Shown: positions 8,245 to 17,111 of the stretch, one piece after another
How the letters are laid out: each line of letters begins with the position of its first letter
How positions within the stretch are numbered: the first letter of the stretch is position 1
From: Tyzzerella sp.
GTDB taxonomy: Bacteria > Bacillota > Clostridia > Lachnospirales > Lachnospiraceae
Length of the DNA stretch: 64,000 nucleotides
Direction of reading: 5' to 3'
Assembly (NCBI GenBank): GCA_017465565.1
Contig: JAFTWA010000007.1
Coordinates: 62,001-126,000 of the forward strand
Translations under genes and position numbers: made by a program
The notes under the pieces: generated by a model
Seen by the model: the letters and a program-made list of their open reading frames with translations, nothing else
Told to the model about the DNA's origin: nothing
Databases searched by the model: none

Positions 8245-9356
8245 GATGCGCCTCCTTGTTTTGTTCTTTTAAATATGCATTCATAAACAAATCAATGTTT
8301 CCATCTAGCACACTTGACACATTTCCGATTTCCACATTGGTTCTATGGTCTTTTACCAAGGTATATGGCTGCATTACATAAGAACGAATCTGATTTCCAA
8401 AACCAATTTCTTTGATTTCACCACGGATATCAGACACTTTTTCAGCCTGCTCCTGTTCCTTCAAAAGATAAAGTTTTGCTTTCAGCATCTGCATCGCTTT
8501 TTCTTTATTATTATGCTGTGAACGCTCATTTTGACATTGTACTACGATTCCTGTCGGAAGATGTGTAATACGAATGGCAGAAGATGTCTTGTTGACATGC
8601 TGTCCGCCCGCCCCGCTTGCACGATACGTATCAATCTTAAGCTCGTCGTCATTAAGCTCAATATCAATATCATCCTCGATATCAGGGACAACATCACAGG
8701 ATGCAAATGATGTCTGTCTCTTTCCTGCCGCGTTAAATGGTGAAATACGAACCAGACGGTGTACACCCTTCTCTGATTTCAGATATCCATATGCATTTTC
8801 ACCATTTACCTGAAAAGTAATTGCCTTCAGTCCTGCCACATCTCCATCAAGGAAATCCAGCACTTCCACCGAAAATCCTTTGCGCTCTGCCCAGCGGCTG
8901 TACATACGGTAAAGCATGTTCGCCCAGTCACAGGACTCGGTTCCACCCGCGCCTGCATGGAGCGTTACAATTGCATTGTCCTTGTCATACTCGCCCGAAA
9001 GGAGTGTCTGTATACGAACCTCCTCGTAGCAATTTTCAAAGGCTTCTATTTCCTCCGAAATCTCAGGAATCAGGCTCTCTTCATTTTCTTCATAGGCCAT
9101 CTCAATCAAAATACCGATTTCTTCATGGCTTTTCATAAGCCCTTCTACAGTCAGGACAAAATCTTTCAGGCCCTTTAATTCCTTCATGATTTTCTGTGAG
9201 ACCTCTGTATCGTCCCAAAATCCCGGTTCTTCTATTTTGCGTTCTAATTCTTCCACCCTTTTTTCTTTTCCAGGAAGGTCAAAGTGAATCCCTCAATTCC
9301 TGGAGCGGTGCTTCATATGAGTTTAATACACTTTTAAACTGATCTAGTTCGACCAC
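8237..9356 (-). CDS. prfB: Peptide chain release factor 2 with programmed +1 frameshift
   Basis: RF2 releases the peptide at UGA and UAA. Translation starts at GTG 9356 after an AGAGGTGAG ribosome binding site and reads 25 codons to CTT TGA (9284-9279). A +1 slip over CTTTGAC joins it to the main frame, giving about 372 residues. The frame is confirmed on both sides of the slip: VVELDQFKSVL before it, KEKRVEELE after it. An internal Shine-Dalgarno-like GAGGG sits a few bases upstream of the slip, as in E. coli prfB. The RF2 tripeptide SPF (in VRISPFNAAG) and the catalytic GGQ (SGAGGQHVNK) are present. It follows secA by 18 bp. Confidence 0.95.
9279..9298 (-). promoter_or_regulatory. RF2 autoregulatory frameshift signal
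   Basis: Minus strand: GAGGG, a short gap, then CTT TGA C. When RF2 is scarce the ribosome pauses at the in-frame TGA (9281-9279) and slips +1; when RF2 is abundant it terminates. The Shine-Dalgarno-like stimulator is weaker than the AGGGGG of E. coli. Confidence 0.9.
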
Positions 9357-9374
9357 ACTCTCACCTCTTTACAT

Positions 9375-11942
9375 CTATTTTCTGCCACAGCACTGTTTAT
9401 ATTTCTTACCGCTGCCACATGGACATGGGTCGTTTGGATAAACCTTCTTTTCCTCACGTTTCTTCGGTGCACGTGCAAGACTTTCGTCTTTATTTGTGCC
9501 GGTTACTTTCGCAACCTCTTCTCTTTCTACCTTCTGTTCGATGCGTACATGGAATAACATACGTACCGTCTCTGCTGAGATTGCCTCTGTCATTTCACCG
9601 AACATATCGTAGCCTACCATCTTGTATTCTACCAATGGATTCTTCTGACCATATGACTGAAGACCAATACCCTGACGGAGCTGATCCATATCATCAATGT
9701 GACCCATCCATTTTGTATCGATTACTTTTAGAAGAACGACACGCTCGATTTCACGAATCTGTTCTGCCTCTGGGAACTCTGCTTCTTTCGCTTCATATCC
9801 CTTGGCAGCGCGTTCCTTTAACATTTGCTTCAATTCCTTTTGTGACATCGCTTTTACTTCTTCTGCCGTAACTGGGCGAAGCAGAAGATGATTAAACATG
9901 TCGCGGTTGAGTGCGTCTAAATCCCAGTGTTCTGCGCCCACTTCCGGCGAAGCATATTTGTCTACCGTTGCTTCCACAAACTCTGCAATCATATTGTAGA
10001 TAACGTCACGCATACTTTCTCCGTCGAGTACACGGCGTCTTTCTTCATAAATAATTTCTCTTTGTTCATTCATAACCTGGTCGTATTCTAACAGGTTCTT
10101 ACGAATTCCAAAGTTATTGTTTTCGATTTTTTCCTGTGCCTTTTCAATTGCACTAGAAAGCATCTTGTGCTCAATCTGTTCGCCATCCTCTACACCGAGC
10201 GTGTTGAAGATACTCATGAGTCTTTCTGAACCAAATAATCTCATCAAATCATCCTGAAGTGAAATGTAGAATCTGGATTCACCCGGGTCTCCCTGACGTC
10301 CTGCACGTCCACGGAGCTGATTGTCAATACGTCTTGATTCGTGACGTTCTGTACCGATAATCTTAAGTCCGCCTGCCGCCTTCGCTTCTGCATCCAGCTT
10401 AATATCGGTACCACGACCAGCCATGTTAGTTGCAATGGTAACTGCACCATGGACACCAGCCTGTGCTACAATTTCAGCTTCCATCGCATGGAACTTCGCA
10501 TTGAGTACATTGTGCTGGATTCCGCGTTTCTTGAGCATTCTGCTGAGAAGCTCTGAGGTTTCAATTGTGATTGTACCAACCAAAACTGGCTGCCCTGTTG
10601 CATGAGCTTTTACAATTTCATCGATAACGGCTTCAAATTTTTCTCTCTGTGTTTTGTACACTGCGTCATCTAAGTCTTTTCTCTGTACAGGAACATTTGT
10701 TGGAATCTCAATAACGTCCATTCCATAAATATCACGGAATTCTTTTTCTTCTGTGAGCGCAGTACCTGTCATACCACTCTTCTTTTCAAATTTGTTGAAA
10801 AGATTCTGGAACGTAATCGTTGCAAGAGTCTTGCTCTCACGTTTTACCTTTACGTGTTCCTTTGCCTCAATTGCCTGGTGAAGACCGTCTGAATAACGAC
10901 GTCCCGGCATAATACGTCCTGTAAATTCATCGACAATCATAACCTGTCCATCTTCTGACACTACATAGTTCTGGTCCCTGAACATCAGGTTATGTGCGCG
11001 AAGTGCCAAGATGATGTTATGCTGAATTTCAAGATTCTCTGCGTCTGCAAGATTCTCAATGTGGAAGAATTGTTCTACCTTCTTCACACCCTGGTCAGTC
11101 AGGTTCACACGCTTTTCTTTCTCATCCACGATAAAATCACCAGTTTCGATAATTTCTTCGCCAAGAATTGCGTTCATCTTAGAAAATTCACCGCTTGCCT
11201 GTCCTCTTTGAAGCTGTCTTGCAAGGACATCGCAGGCTTCATATAATTTTGTAGATTTCCCGCTCTGTCCTGAAATAATAAGCGGAGTTCTTGCTTCATC
11301 GATTAATACCGAGTCGACCTCATCGATGATGGCATATTTTAATCCTCTTTGTACTAATTGCTCTTTATAAATTACCATGTTGTCTCTCAAATAATCGAAA
11401 CCAAGCTCGTTATTTGTAACATAGGTAATATCACAGTCATATGCTGCGCGGCGTTCCTCTTTCGTCATATCATTGAGTACTACACCAACTGTCAGCCCTA
11501 AGAAACGGTGCACTTCTCCCATCCAGTCAGCGTCACGCTTTGCGAGGTAATCGTTAACTGTTACGATATGAACGCCTTGACCTGTAAGCGCATTCAAATA
11601 TGCTGGAAGTGTAGAAACAAGGGTTTTACCTTCACCAGTTTTCATTTCTGCAATACGGCCTTGGTGAAGAATGATACCACCAATGAGCTGCACACGGTAA
11701 TGCTTCATTCCAATGGCTCTCCATGCTGCCTCTCTTACAACCGCATACGCCTCTGGAAGAATATCATCTAAGGTCTCACCATTTGCAAGTCTTTCTTTAA
11801 ACTCTTTTGTTTTATCTTTCAATTCATCATCTGTCATCTTCTGCATCTCAGCATCCATTGCTTCAATGCGGTCAACAATCGGATAAATTCGTTTCAATTC
11901 GTTTTCGCTATGTGTTCCAAATAATTTTTCGAATAAGCCCAT
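9375..11942 (-). CDS. secA: Preprotein translocase ATPase SecA
   Basis: An 855-residue SecA motor that drives proteins through SecYEG. Walker A is MKTGEGKT (near 100), Walker B DEVDSVL (near 208), and the helicase-like motifs [13 protein letters not shown] and [21 protein letters not shown] are intact. The C-terminus ends in the zinc-binding SEC-C motif [13 protein letters not shown]. The start is supported by AAGGAG at a good distance. It leads the run into prfB and the threonine genes. It is the only SecA seen in the window. Confidence 0.97.
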   Translation of the reverse strand: MGLFEKLFGTHSENELKRIYPIVDRIEAMDAEMQKMTDDELKDKTKEFKERLANGETLDDILPEAYAVVREAAWRAIGMKHYRVQLIGGIILHQGRIAEMKTGEGKTLVSTLPAYLNALTGQGVHIVTVNDYLAKRDADWMGEVHRFLGLTVGVVLNDMTKEERRAAYDCDITYVTNNELGFDYLRDNMVIYKEQLVQRGLKYAIIDEVDSVLIDEARTPLIISGQSGKSTKLYEACDVLARQLQRGQASGEFSKMNAILGEEIIETGDFIVDEKEKRVNLTDQGVKKVEQFFHIENLADAENLEIQHNIILALRAHNLMFRDQNYVVSEDGQVMIVDEFTGRIMPGRRYSDGLHQAIEAKEHVKVKRESKTLATITFQNLFNKFEKKSGMTGTALTEEKEFRDIYGMDVIEIPTNVPVQRKDLDDAVYKTQREKFEAVIDEIVKAHATGQPVLVGTITIETSELLSRMLKKRGIQHNVLNAKFHAMEAEIVAQAGVHGAVTIATNMAGRGTDIKLDAEAKAAGGLKIIGTERHESRRIDNQLRGRAGRQGDPGESRFYISLQDDLMRLFGSERLMSIFNTLGVEDGEQIEHKMLSSAIEKAQEKIENNNFGIRKNLLEYDQVMNEQREIIYEERRRVLDGESMRDVIYNMIAEFVEATVDKYASPEVGAEHWDLDALNRDMFNHLLLRPVTAEEVKAMSQKELKQMLKERAAKGYEAKEAEFPEAEQIREIERVVLLKVIDTKWMGHIDDMDQLRQGIGLQSYGQKNPLVEYKMVGYDMFGEMTEAISAETVRMLFHVRIEQKVEREEVAKVTGTNKDESLARAPKKREEKKVYPNDPCPCGSGKKYKQCCGRK

Positions 11943-11981
11943 TTTTTACTCCTTGTTTTTCTAAAATTTACTCTAAATTCC

Positions 11982-12010
11982 ATTTTAACATCTAATTCTT
12001 TTCAGTTCAA
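11982..12010 (-). promoter_or_regulatory. Sigma-A promoter for secA-prfB cluster
   Basis: Minus strand -35 TTGAAC (12010-12005), 17-bp spacer, -10 TAAAAT (11987-11982), about 40 bp upstream of the secA ATG. Confidence 0.7.
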
Positions 12011-12037
12011 CAAGTTTACGGATTCTTTACATATTCC

Positions 12038-12805
12038 TCACAGTTTAGTCACAGCATCATACGGTATCTTTCCGCCAAACAAATCCAGGGCACTTCCAAT
12101 TGTAAAATCCAGTTTTCCCCCACTGACCTGCTCAAACTCATGCAAATCTTCCATGCTTCCGATTCCACCTGCATAGGTGATTGGGATTTTCCCCCACTCA
12201 GCCAATATTTTCACCAATTCTAATTCCACGCCAGAAGACTTTCCTTCCACGTCTACACCATGCACAAGGAATTCATCACAATATTCCGCCAGGGATTCTA
12301 ACAGAGCTTCATTTACCTCCACATTGGTAAATGTCTGCCAGCGATTTGTCACTACAAAATATTTATCGTCTTTTTTACGGCAGCTGAGGTCCAACACCAC
12401 ATGCGCTTTACCAACTGCCTCTACTAATTTCCGCAAATTCTCCCAATAGATTTCACCATTCTGAAATACATAAGAGGTTACGATTACGTGGCTTGCTCCT
12501 GCATCAATATACTCTTTTGCATTTTCTGCTGTAATGCCCCCGCCGATCTGCATTCCCCTTGGGTAAGTCTTTAGTGCAAGCATTGCCTGCGCTTTCGTCG
12601 CCTCATAATATTCCGAAGTCTTAGGATTTAACAAAATGATGTGTCCACCCAAGATTCCGTCTTCCTTGTATTTCCGGGCGTAAAATGACGCACTGTACTC
12701 CGATGCAAAATTCGTGACAGCCTGGTCGCCCTTGTCCTTCAGGGAACCACCGACAATCTGTTTTACTTTTCCATTATGAATATCAATACACGGTCTGAAT
12801 TTCAT
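12038..12805 (-). CDS. hisA: ProFAR isomerase, eukaryotic HIS6-like type
   Basis: A 255-residue TIM-barrel enzyme of histidine biosynthesis that isomerises ProFAR to PRFAR. It resembles the fungal/plant HIS6 type rather than bacterial HisA: CIDIHNGKVKQIVGG at the start, then the long insert with TNFASEYSASFYARKYKEDG, later DLSCRKKDDKYFVVTNRWQT, and YAGGI...GKLDFTIGSALDLFGG at the end all follow the eukaryotic pattern. The catalytic acidic residues are D8 and the Asp of HGVDVEG. It stands alone, 95 bp upstream of secA, without other his genes. The type assignment comes from recalled family sequences. Confidence 0.85.
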   Translation of the reverse strand: MKFRPCIDIHNGKVKQIVGGSLKDKGDQAVTNFASEYSASFYARKYKEDGILGGHIILLNPKTSEYYEATKAQAMLALKTYPRGMQIGGGITAENAKEYIDAGASHVIVTSYVFQNGEIYWENLRKLVEAVGKAHVVLDLSCRKKDDKYFVVTNRWQTFTNVEVNEALLESLAEYCDEFLVHGVDVEGKSSGVELELVKILAEWGKIPITYAGGIGSMEDLHEFEQVSGGKLDFTIGSALDLFGGKIPYDAVTKL

Positions 12806-12879
12806 TTCTTTTCACCTCAGAAAAATATGTACTAGTATAGCACGTTTGTCCCACGCGGACAAGTGTTCATTTTAGAAAA

Positions 12880-12912
12880 ACAGAAAAGGAACGCTTCCAC
12901 GTTCCCTTCTGT
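12880..12912 (-). terminator. Intrinsic terminator of the Asn-rich lipoprotein gene
   Basis: Minus strand ACAGAAGGGAACG, loop TGGAAG, then CGTTCCTTTTCTGT and further T. It begins directly at the lipoprotein stop codon. Confidence 0.85.
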
Positions 12913-13272
12913 TTAACGATTATTGTTATTGTTATTTGTATTACCATTGTCATCGTTATTGCCTGTTAAATCTTCTGTCATGTCTTCCACACCGTCTCCA
13001 ATAGCATTCGCGCCATCATCTACTGCGTCGCCTACGTTGTCGAGGACGCCATCATTTTTTGTGCCATCTGCCGAGCCGCCATTGCCTGTGCCATTTGTAA
13101 AACCGTTTCCCGTTCCGTCTGTAGCATCGTTGGTGTTTGTATCATTCTGTTCTGTCTGTGTATCATTGGCTGCATTATCATTTGCGTTATCATTTCCACC
13201 ACCGCAAGCAGTTGTTCCAAGAATCACTCCTAAACATAACATTGTTAAAATTGCTTTTTTCCACTTTTTCAT
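12913..13272 (-). CDS. Small Asn/Asp/Gly-rich lipoprotein
   Basis: A 119-residue predicted lipoprotein. The first 23 residues are a signal peptide with the lipobox LGTTAC; the lipidated Cys is followed by GGG. The rest is low complexity, rich in Asn, Asp, Thr and Gly, with an AVDDGANAIGDGVEDM stretch that could form a short amphipathic segment, and an Asn tail. No domain is recognised. It has its own terminator and lies between dapB and hisA. Function unknown; it probably sits on the outer face of the membrane. Confidence 0.7.
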   Translation of the reverse strand: MKKWKKAILTMLCLGVILGTTACGGGNDNANDNAANDTQTEQNDTNTNDATDGTGNGFTNGTGNGGSADGTKNDGVLDNVGDAVDDGANAIGDGVEDMTEDLTGNNDDNGNTNNNNNNR

Positions 13273-13375
13273 GTTTGTCTCCCTTTCATGTAAATATACT
13301 ATTTTCTAAGAATTACTTCTTGCTAATAATATTTACAATCGAGACAAATATATACTTCTCAAAAAATGGCATTTT

Positions 13376-14134
13376 TTAAAACTGAATCACATCTTTCATA
13401 TCGTACATACCAGGCTCTTTTCCTTTTAAGAATTTCCCGGCCTCTACTGCACCCTTTGCAAACACTGCTTTTGAATGTGCTGTGTGCTTAAATTCAATCA
13501 CTTCGTCTTCCCCAGCGAAAATCACTTCGTGCTCACCTACGATGGTTCCGCCGCGGACTGCCATGATACCGATTTCTTTCTTTTCACGTTTCTTGCGCAC
13601 CTGGCTTCTGTCATATGTATAAGCATATTCCTGATTTAAAACTTCATTCATAGAATCTGCCATGGCAAGTGCTGTTCCACTTGGTGCATCCACCTTGAGG
13701 TTATGATGCTTTTCTACAATTTCAATATCAAAGCCTGCTGGTGCAAGCACGCTTGTTGCATCCTTCAGGAGCTTCAAAAGCATATTTACGCCAAGTGACA
13801 TATTTGCTGATTTCAATACCGCCGCCTGTTCACTTGTCTCTTTTACCTTTTGAAGCTGTGCTTCTGATAAACCTGTTGTACAGAGAACAACTGGCATTTT
13901 CTTTTCTGCACAATAATCAAGTAATCCATCTACTGCTGCTGCATTTGAAAAATCGATGATAACGTCTGCTTCTACATCGCATTTTTCAATACTTTCAAAT
14001 ACTGGATACTCATTTGCAATTCCCATATATTTGTCGATTCCAGCCACAATCTCTGCACTTGAATCCTCTTTCACAATTCTACTGATGGTCTGCCCCATTT
14101 TACCGTTGCAGCCATGCATAATTAATCTAACCAT
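13376..14134 (-). CDS. dapB: 4-hydroxy-tetrahydrodipicolinate reductase
   Basis: A 252-residue reductase of the lysine/diaminopimelate pathway, acting after DapA. The ATG at 14134 is preferred to one 27 bp upstream because AAAGGA lies 8 bp before it and the protein then starts MVRLIMHGCNGKMGQ with the nucleotide-binding loop at the usual place. The substrate motif HHNLKVDAPSGTAL (near 145-160) holds the catalytic His and Lys. dapA lies upstream on the same strand but about 0.8 kb away, split by a toxin-antitoxin-like pair. Confidence 0.95.
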   Translation of the reverse strand: MVRLIMHGCNGKMGQTISRIVKEDSSAEIVAGIDKYMGIANEYPVFESIEKCDVEADVIIDFSNAAAVDGLLDYCAEKKMPVVLCTTGLSEAQLQKVKETSEQAAVLKSANMSLGVNMLLKLLKDATSVLAPAGFDIEIVEKHHNLKVDAPSGTALAMADSMNEVLNQEYAYTYDRSQVRKKREKKEIGIMAVRGGTIVGEHEVIFAGEDEVIEFKHTAHSKAVFAKGAVEAGKFLKGKEPGMYDMKDVIQF

Positions 14135-14228
14135 AATTATCGTCCTTTCATACTTTGTCATGATAATAGAATAACACTATGTTTTATAAAAAGCAATGAA
14201 CCAACATTTTATTTATCATAATGCATTA

Positions 14229-14651
14229 CTACATTTCTAAGTGATCTTGATACTTTTCATCCACAGCAAACATCTTAATCTCTATGGAAGGAATGCCACA
14301 TATCTGAATGTCAAATTCTTGATTCAACTTTTTTGCTTCTTCTTCATCCAGCCGAATTCTATCCTCGTATGGAATCGATGTTACAGCCAATGTATAATAG
14401 GCAATCACATCTTTATCAATAATATCTCCTTGTTCATCATACTCTTGATTAAACACAACATATGTAACCCCGTTTCCCTCTTCTGCATATTCTAATGCCT
14501 CTTCAACTAGGAATTCATTAAATTGTTGAAATGATTCACCTGCATTGAATTTTGATAACAAAAAATCCTGATGCTCGCATTTACTTAATTCGCAAACATC
14601 AGGATTAAAGTTTTCTAAATACTTTCGTTTATCTTCGTTTCTTTCCTTCAA
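14229..14651 (-). pseudogene. Truncated GNAT-acetyltransferase-like toxin fragment
   Basis: An open frame of about 140 residues. Its middle and end (VIAYYTLAVTSIPYEDRIRL, then FDIQICGIPSIEIKMFAVDE) look like the first half of GNAT acetyltransferases found as toxins in clostridial toxin-antitoxin pairs. The part that should follow, with the acetyl-CoA binding loop, is missing: the frame stops soon after YQD. No ATG is available at the start; a TTG at 14651 with GGGAG upstream is the best guess, inside the end of the upstream small gene. It is therefore likely inactive. Recognition is from memory of the family, so confidence is moderate. Confidence 0.5.
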
Positions 14652-14787
14652 ATAATCTCCCTGCTTTCTCACATGACTCTATAAATTCTTTCGTCACTTT
14701 ATTCTGATTAAATTCACGCACGAAATCGGAAGCCTCTTTTGCTGGAATAACCGAAACCTTATTTACTGGTTTTGATAATACTGCCAT
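14629..14787 (-). CDS. Small antitoxin-like protein
   Basis: A 52-residue protein starting at ATG 14787 with GGAAAGG upstream; an upstream extension of the frame is excluded by the promoter at 14843-14871. The sequence (MAVLSKPVNKVSV, then EFNQNKVTKEFIESCEKAG) is basic and mostly helical. It overlaps the GNAT-like fragment that follows it, the usual order antitoxin-toxin. I read it as the antitoxin of this pair; the family is not certain. Confidence 0.5.
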   Translation of the reverse strand: MAVLSKPVNKVSVIPAKEASDFVREFNQNKVTKEFIESCEKAGRLFEGKKRR

Positions 14788-14842
14788 ATTCTTACCTTTC
14801 CTTTCCCTTACGCCTTTGCGATTACCTTTTTTGCTCTCTTTC

Positions 14843-14871
14843 ATTATAACATTACCAAACTTTCTTTTCAA
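14843..14871 (-). promoter_or_regulatory. Strong sigma-A promoter of the toxin-antitoxin-like pair
   Basis: Minus strand -35 TTGAAA (14871-14866), 17-bp spacer, consensus -10 TATAAT (14848-14843). It decides the start of the downstream small gene. Confidence 0.75.
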
Positions 14872-14904
14872 TTGTGAAAGAAGTATATGCACAAATTTTC
14901 TATT

Positions 14905-14924
14905 TTATCCACAATTGTGGATAA
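14905..14924. promoter_or_regulatory. 20-bp perfect palindrome made of two facing DnaA-box-like nonamers
   Basis: TTATCCACAATTGTGGATAA reads the same on both strands. Each half carries TTATCCACA, a perfect DnaA box. It lies 34 bp upstream of the -35 of the toxin-antitoxin-like pair, so it may equally be an operator of that pair. Confidence 0.5.
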
Positions 14925-14931
14925 CTGAAAA

Positions 14932-14956
14932 CAAGTCCACCGCGAAGATGGACTTG
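14932..14956 (-). terminator. Intrinsic terminator of dapA
   Basis: Minus strand CAAGTCCA, 9-nt loop, TGGACTTG, then TTTTC. It separates dapA from the downstream pair. Confidence 0.75.
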
Positions 14957-14973
14957 AGTCTTAATTGTAGTTC

Positions 14974-15858
14974 TTATAAAATTCCAAAATCACGCATTGC
15001 TTTCGCAAGTTTTTCTGTGTTTGCTTCTGTCAGTTCTGTCAGTGGCATACGAAGTCCTCCAACCTCATATCCAAGAAGATTCATTGCCTTCTTTACTGGA
15101 ATTGGGTTTACTTCACAGAATAACTGTTCAACGAGTGGAATTGCCTTTAACTGTAATTCCAAGCTTCCTTTTACATCACCAGCCAAGTATTTTGCACAGA
15201 TATCATGTGTCTGCTGTGGTGCAACGTTTGATAATACAGAAATAACACCGATTCCACCAAGTGACATAATTGGAACGATTTGGTCATCGTTACCTGAATA
15301 TAAATCAATGTTGCCATCTGTTAAATTCATAATCTTAGCAATCTGGGAAATGTTTCCAGATGCTTCTTTGATACCTACAATATTGTCAACATTTTTCACG
15401 AGTGTTGCTGCTGTCTCAGGTGCAATATTCACGCCTGTTCTGCTTGCTACACTGTACATAATGATTGGTGCTTTTGCTTCTTTCGCAATCGCTGTGTAAT
15501 GCTGCACAAGACCTTGCTGTGTACATTTGTTATAGTATGGAGTTACTACCAACAAACCGTCAGCGCCTGCCTCCACTGCTGCAACTGATAATTCAATCGC
15601 TGTATGAGTGGCATTAGAACCTGTTCCTGCCACAACTGGAATTCTTCCTCTTGTGAATTCTACAGCTTTTTTGATACATTCAACATGCTCTGCTTCTGAC
15701 ATTGTAGCAGATTCGCCTGTAGTTCCACAGATAACAATACTATCTGTTCCGTTGTTACATTGAAAATCAATGATTTCTTCTAATTTATTATAATTAATAC
15801 TTCCGTCTGCATTAAATGGTGTAATAATTGCAACACCAGCTCCTGTAAAAATAGCCAT
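14974..15858 (-). CDS. dapA: 4-hydroxy-tetrahydrodipicolinate synthase
   Basis: A 294-residue TIM-barrel aldolase that condenses pyruvate and aspartate semialdehyde. The Schiff-base Lys is in VGIKEASG (near 163), the catalytic Tyr in IMYSVASRTG (near 135), and the GTTGESAT motif (near 45) binds pyruvate. Own promoter (15902-15930) and terminator are visible, with AGGAGG 8 bp before the ATG. Usually next to dapB in related genomes; here a small accessory pair lies in between. Confidence 0.97.
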   Translation of the reverse strand: MAIFTGAGVAIITPFNADGSINYNKLEEIIDFQCNNGTDSIVICGTTGESATMSEAEHVECIKKAVEFTRGRIPVVAGTGSNATHTAIELSVAAVEAGADGLLVVTPYYNKCTQQGLVQHYTAIAKEAKAPIIMYSVASRTGVNIAPETAATLVKNVDNIVGIKEASGNISQIAKIMNLTDGNIDLYSGNDDQIVPIMSLGGIGVISVLSNVAPQQTHDICAKYLAGDVKGSLELQLKAIPLVEQLFCEVNPIPVKKAMNLLGYEVGGLRMPLTELTEANTEKLAKAMRDFGIL

Positions 15859-15901
15859 GATGTTCCTCCTTAATTATTTATGAACTCTTTTTCTCCACAA
15901 A

Positions 15902-15930
15902 ATTTTAGCACTATTCCCACTTATTGTCAA
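15902..15930 (-). promoter_or_regulatory. Sigma-A promoter of dapA
   Basis: Minus strand -35 TTGACA (15930-15925), 17-bp spacer, -10 TAAAAT (15907-15902). No lysine riboswitch fits in the 40-bp leader. Between this promoter and the abi RNA promoter (15931-16043) only a 7-bp inverted repeat GAGCAAA / TTTGCTC (15940-15965) is visible. Confidence 0.8.
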
Positions 15931-16043
15931 TCTATGACGGAGCAAACCAACTTGTTTATTTGCTCTACAGATTCCTAGAATGCTAACATAATTTTATTTA
16001 CTTCACATAAACTACTAACACCGCTAAAAGTTGCAAATCGTGA

Positions 16044-16072
16044 TTGACACAGTTCACTCTTTCTTGTATACT
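16044..16072 (+). promoter_or_regulatory. Sigma-A promoter of the abi-associated RNA
   Basis: Consensus -35 TTGACA (16044-16049), 17-bp spacer, -10 TATACT (16067-16072). Transcription should start near 16079, about 90 bp before the Abi ATG. Confidence 0.85.
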
Positions 16073-16078
16073 ACGTTT

Positions 16079-16143
16079 AGTGGTTGCGCTACGTTGCTTG
16101 CGAGGCGCGTGGCCGAGGGAGTTCATGCGTGAACTCCTTTTTT
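16079..16143 (+). ncRNA. Short structured RNA upstream of the Abi_2 gene (abiF RNA candidate)
   Basis: About 65 nt lie between the promoter at 16044-16072 and a textbook terminator. The GC-rich first part (from TAGTGGTTGCGC to GGCGCGTGGCC) is unlike the AT-rich surroundings and can pair with itself (GCGC with GCGC). It ends in GGAGTTCA, loop TGCG, TGAACTCC and six T (16118-16143). The Abi gene starts 28 bp later and can only be reached by readthrough or by a separate promoter. A conserved structured RNA named abiF RNA is known from the same position upstream of abiF-type genes; a match to that model was not tested here. Confidence 0.65.
16118..16143 (+). terminator. Intrinsic terminator between the RNA and the Abi gene
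   Basis: Perfect 8-bp stem GGAGTTCA / TGAACTCC, tetraloop TGCG, followed by TTTTTT. Confidence 0.9.
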
Positions 16144-16170
16144 ACTACAATTTTTAGAAAGGAATGGATT

Positions 16171-17109
16171 ATGAAACAAAAGATATTTTTAACTTATCAA
16201 CAGCAAATCGATAAACTCAAAGAAGAAAAAAATTTAACCATTCCAGACTCTGACTATGCGAAGTCAGTATTAAAAGAAATCAGTTACTATTCCCTAATCG
16301 GAGGGTATAAAAATCTTTTCAAATCAGGCCCTTCAGGAAAATTTATCCACGGAGTCACATTCAATGAATTGGTTTCTTTTTACTACTTTGACGAGGAACT
16401 CCGAACACTGTTTTTGAAATATCTTCTCCATGTCGAACGGCGTATAAAGTCCATGATTTCATATTATTTCTGCGAGAAGTACGGCGAGTCACAAACCGAG
16501 TACTTAAATATTACAAATTACACAGTAAGCAAAAAGAATATTCACGATGTCAATCGCCTAATCTCTTCTTTAAATAAAACAATCACACTTCCTAGTCACT
16601 ATTCATATATTACACATCACGCAACCAAGTATAATAATGTACCATTGTGGGTTGCAACAAACGCCATTACATTTGGCCAAGTTTCAAAGCTATACCAATA
16701 TCTTCCTAATGATATCCAAAGTAAAATCAGCAAAGAATTCGAACACATTTCTGAACGTCAGCTTCATCAATTTATACGTGTTCTGTCAAGTTGCCGAAAT
16801 GTATGTGCACATAGCGAGAGATTATACTCCTTCGCAGTTAAAGAAAGTATTCCCGACACAGTGCTACATAAAAAACTTAAAATCCAACAGAAAAAAGGTC
16901 AATATCTTTTAGGGAAAAACGACTTATTTTCGGTTGTTATTGCTCTCCGTTACTTGATAAATAACCATGAATTCACATCATTCAAAAAGTCTTTGAAGAA
17001 ATTAATAAAGACGGTTTTATATAACTGTCCTCATTTGACTGAAACGCAACTGTTATCAAAAATGGGATTCCCTTCAAACTGGGATTCCATAACTCGATTT
17101 AAGAAATAA
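16171..17109 (+). CDS. Abi family abortive infection protein (AbiD/AbiF, Abi_2 type)
   Basis: A 312-residue protein of the Abi_2 family, known from lactococcal abortive infection systems against phage. The start at 16171 has AGAAAGGA upstream; the longer open frame runs through the upstream RNA and is not used. The N-terminal half carries the family features YYSLIGGYKNLF and YYFDEELRTLFLKYLLHVERRIK; around residue 245 there is RNVCAHSERLYSF, an R-x4-H arrangement like the RNase motif of HEPN proteins. It is probably a latent RNA-acting toxin held in check until infection. It is an island gene between dapA and a VWA gene. Confidence 0.85.
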   Translation: MKQKIFLTYQQQIDKLKEEKNLTIPDSDYAKSVLKEISYYSLIGGYKNLFKSGPSGKFIHGVTFNELVSFYYFDEELRTLFLKYLLHVERRIKSMISYYFCEKYGESQTEYLNITNYTVSKKNIHDVNRLISSLNKTITLPSHYSYITHHATKYNNVPLWVATNAITFGQVSKLYQYLPNDIQSKISKEFEHISERQLHQFIRVLSSCRNVCAHSERLYSFAVKESIPDTVLHKKLKIQQKKGQYLLGKNDLFSVVIALRYLINNHEFTSFKKSLKKLIKTVLYNCPHLTETQLLSKMGFPSNWDSITRFKK

Positions 17110-17111
17110 GG

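Noticed and set aside
14905-14924. Replication origin
   Set aside because: Two DnaA boxes alone, with no dnaA, dnaN, AT-rich unwinding region or further boxes nearby.
14816-15499. 227-codon plus-strand ORF
   Set aside because: It is mostly antisense to dapA and has no sensible protein features.
15859-15930. Lysine riboswitch upstream of dapA
   Set aside because: The promoter lies about 45 bp before the ATG, leaving no room for an aptamer.
16084-16170. N-terminal extension of the Abi protein
   Set aside because: It would translate through the structured RNA and its terminator; ATG 16171 has a good ribosome binding site.
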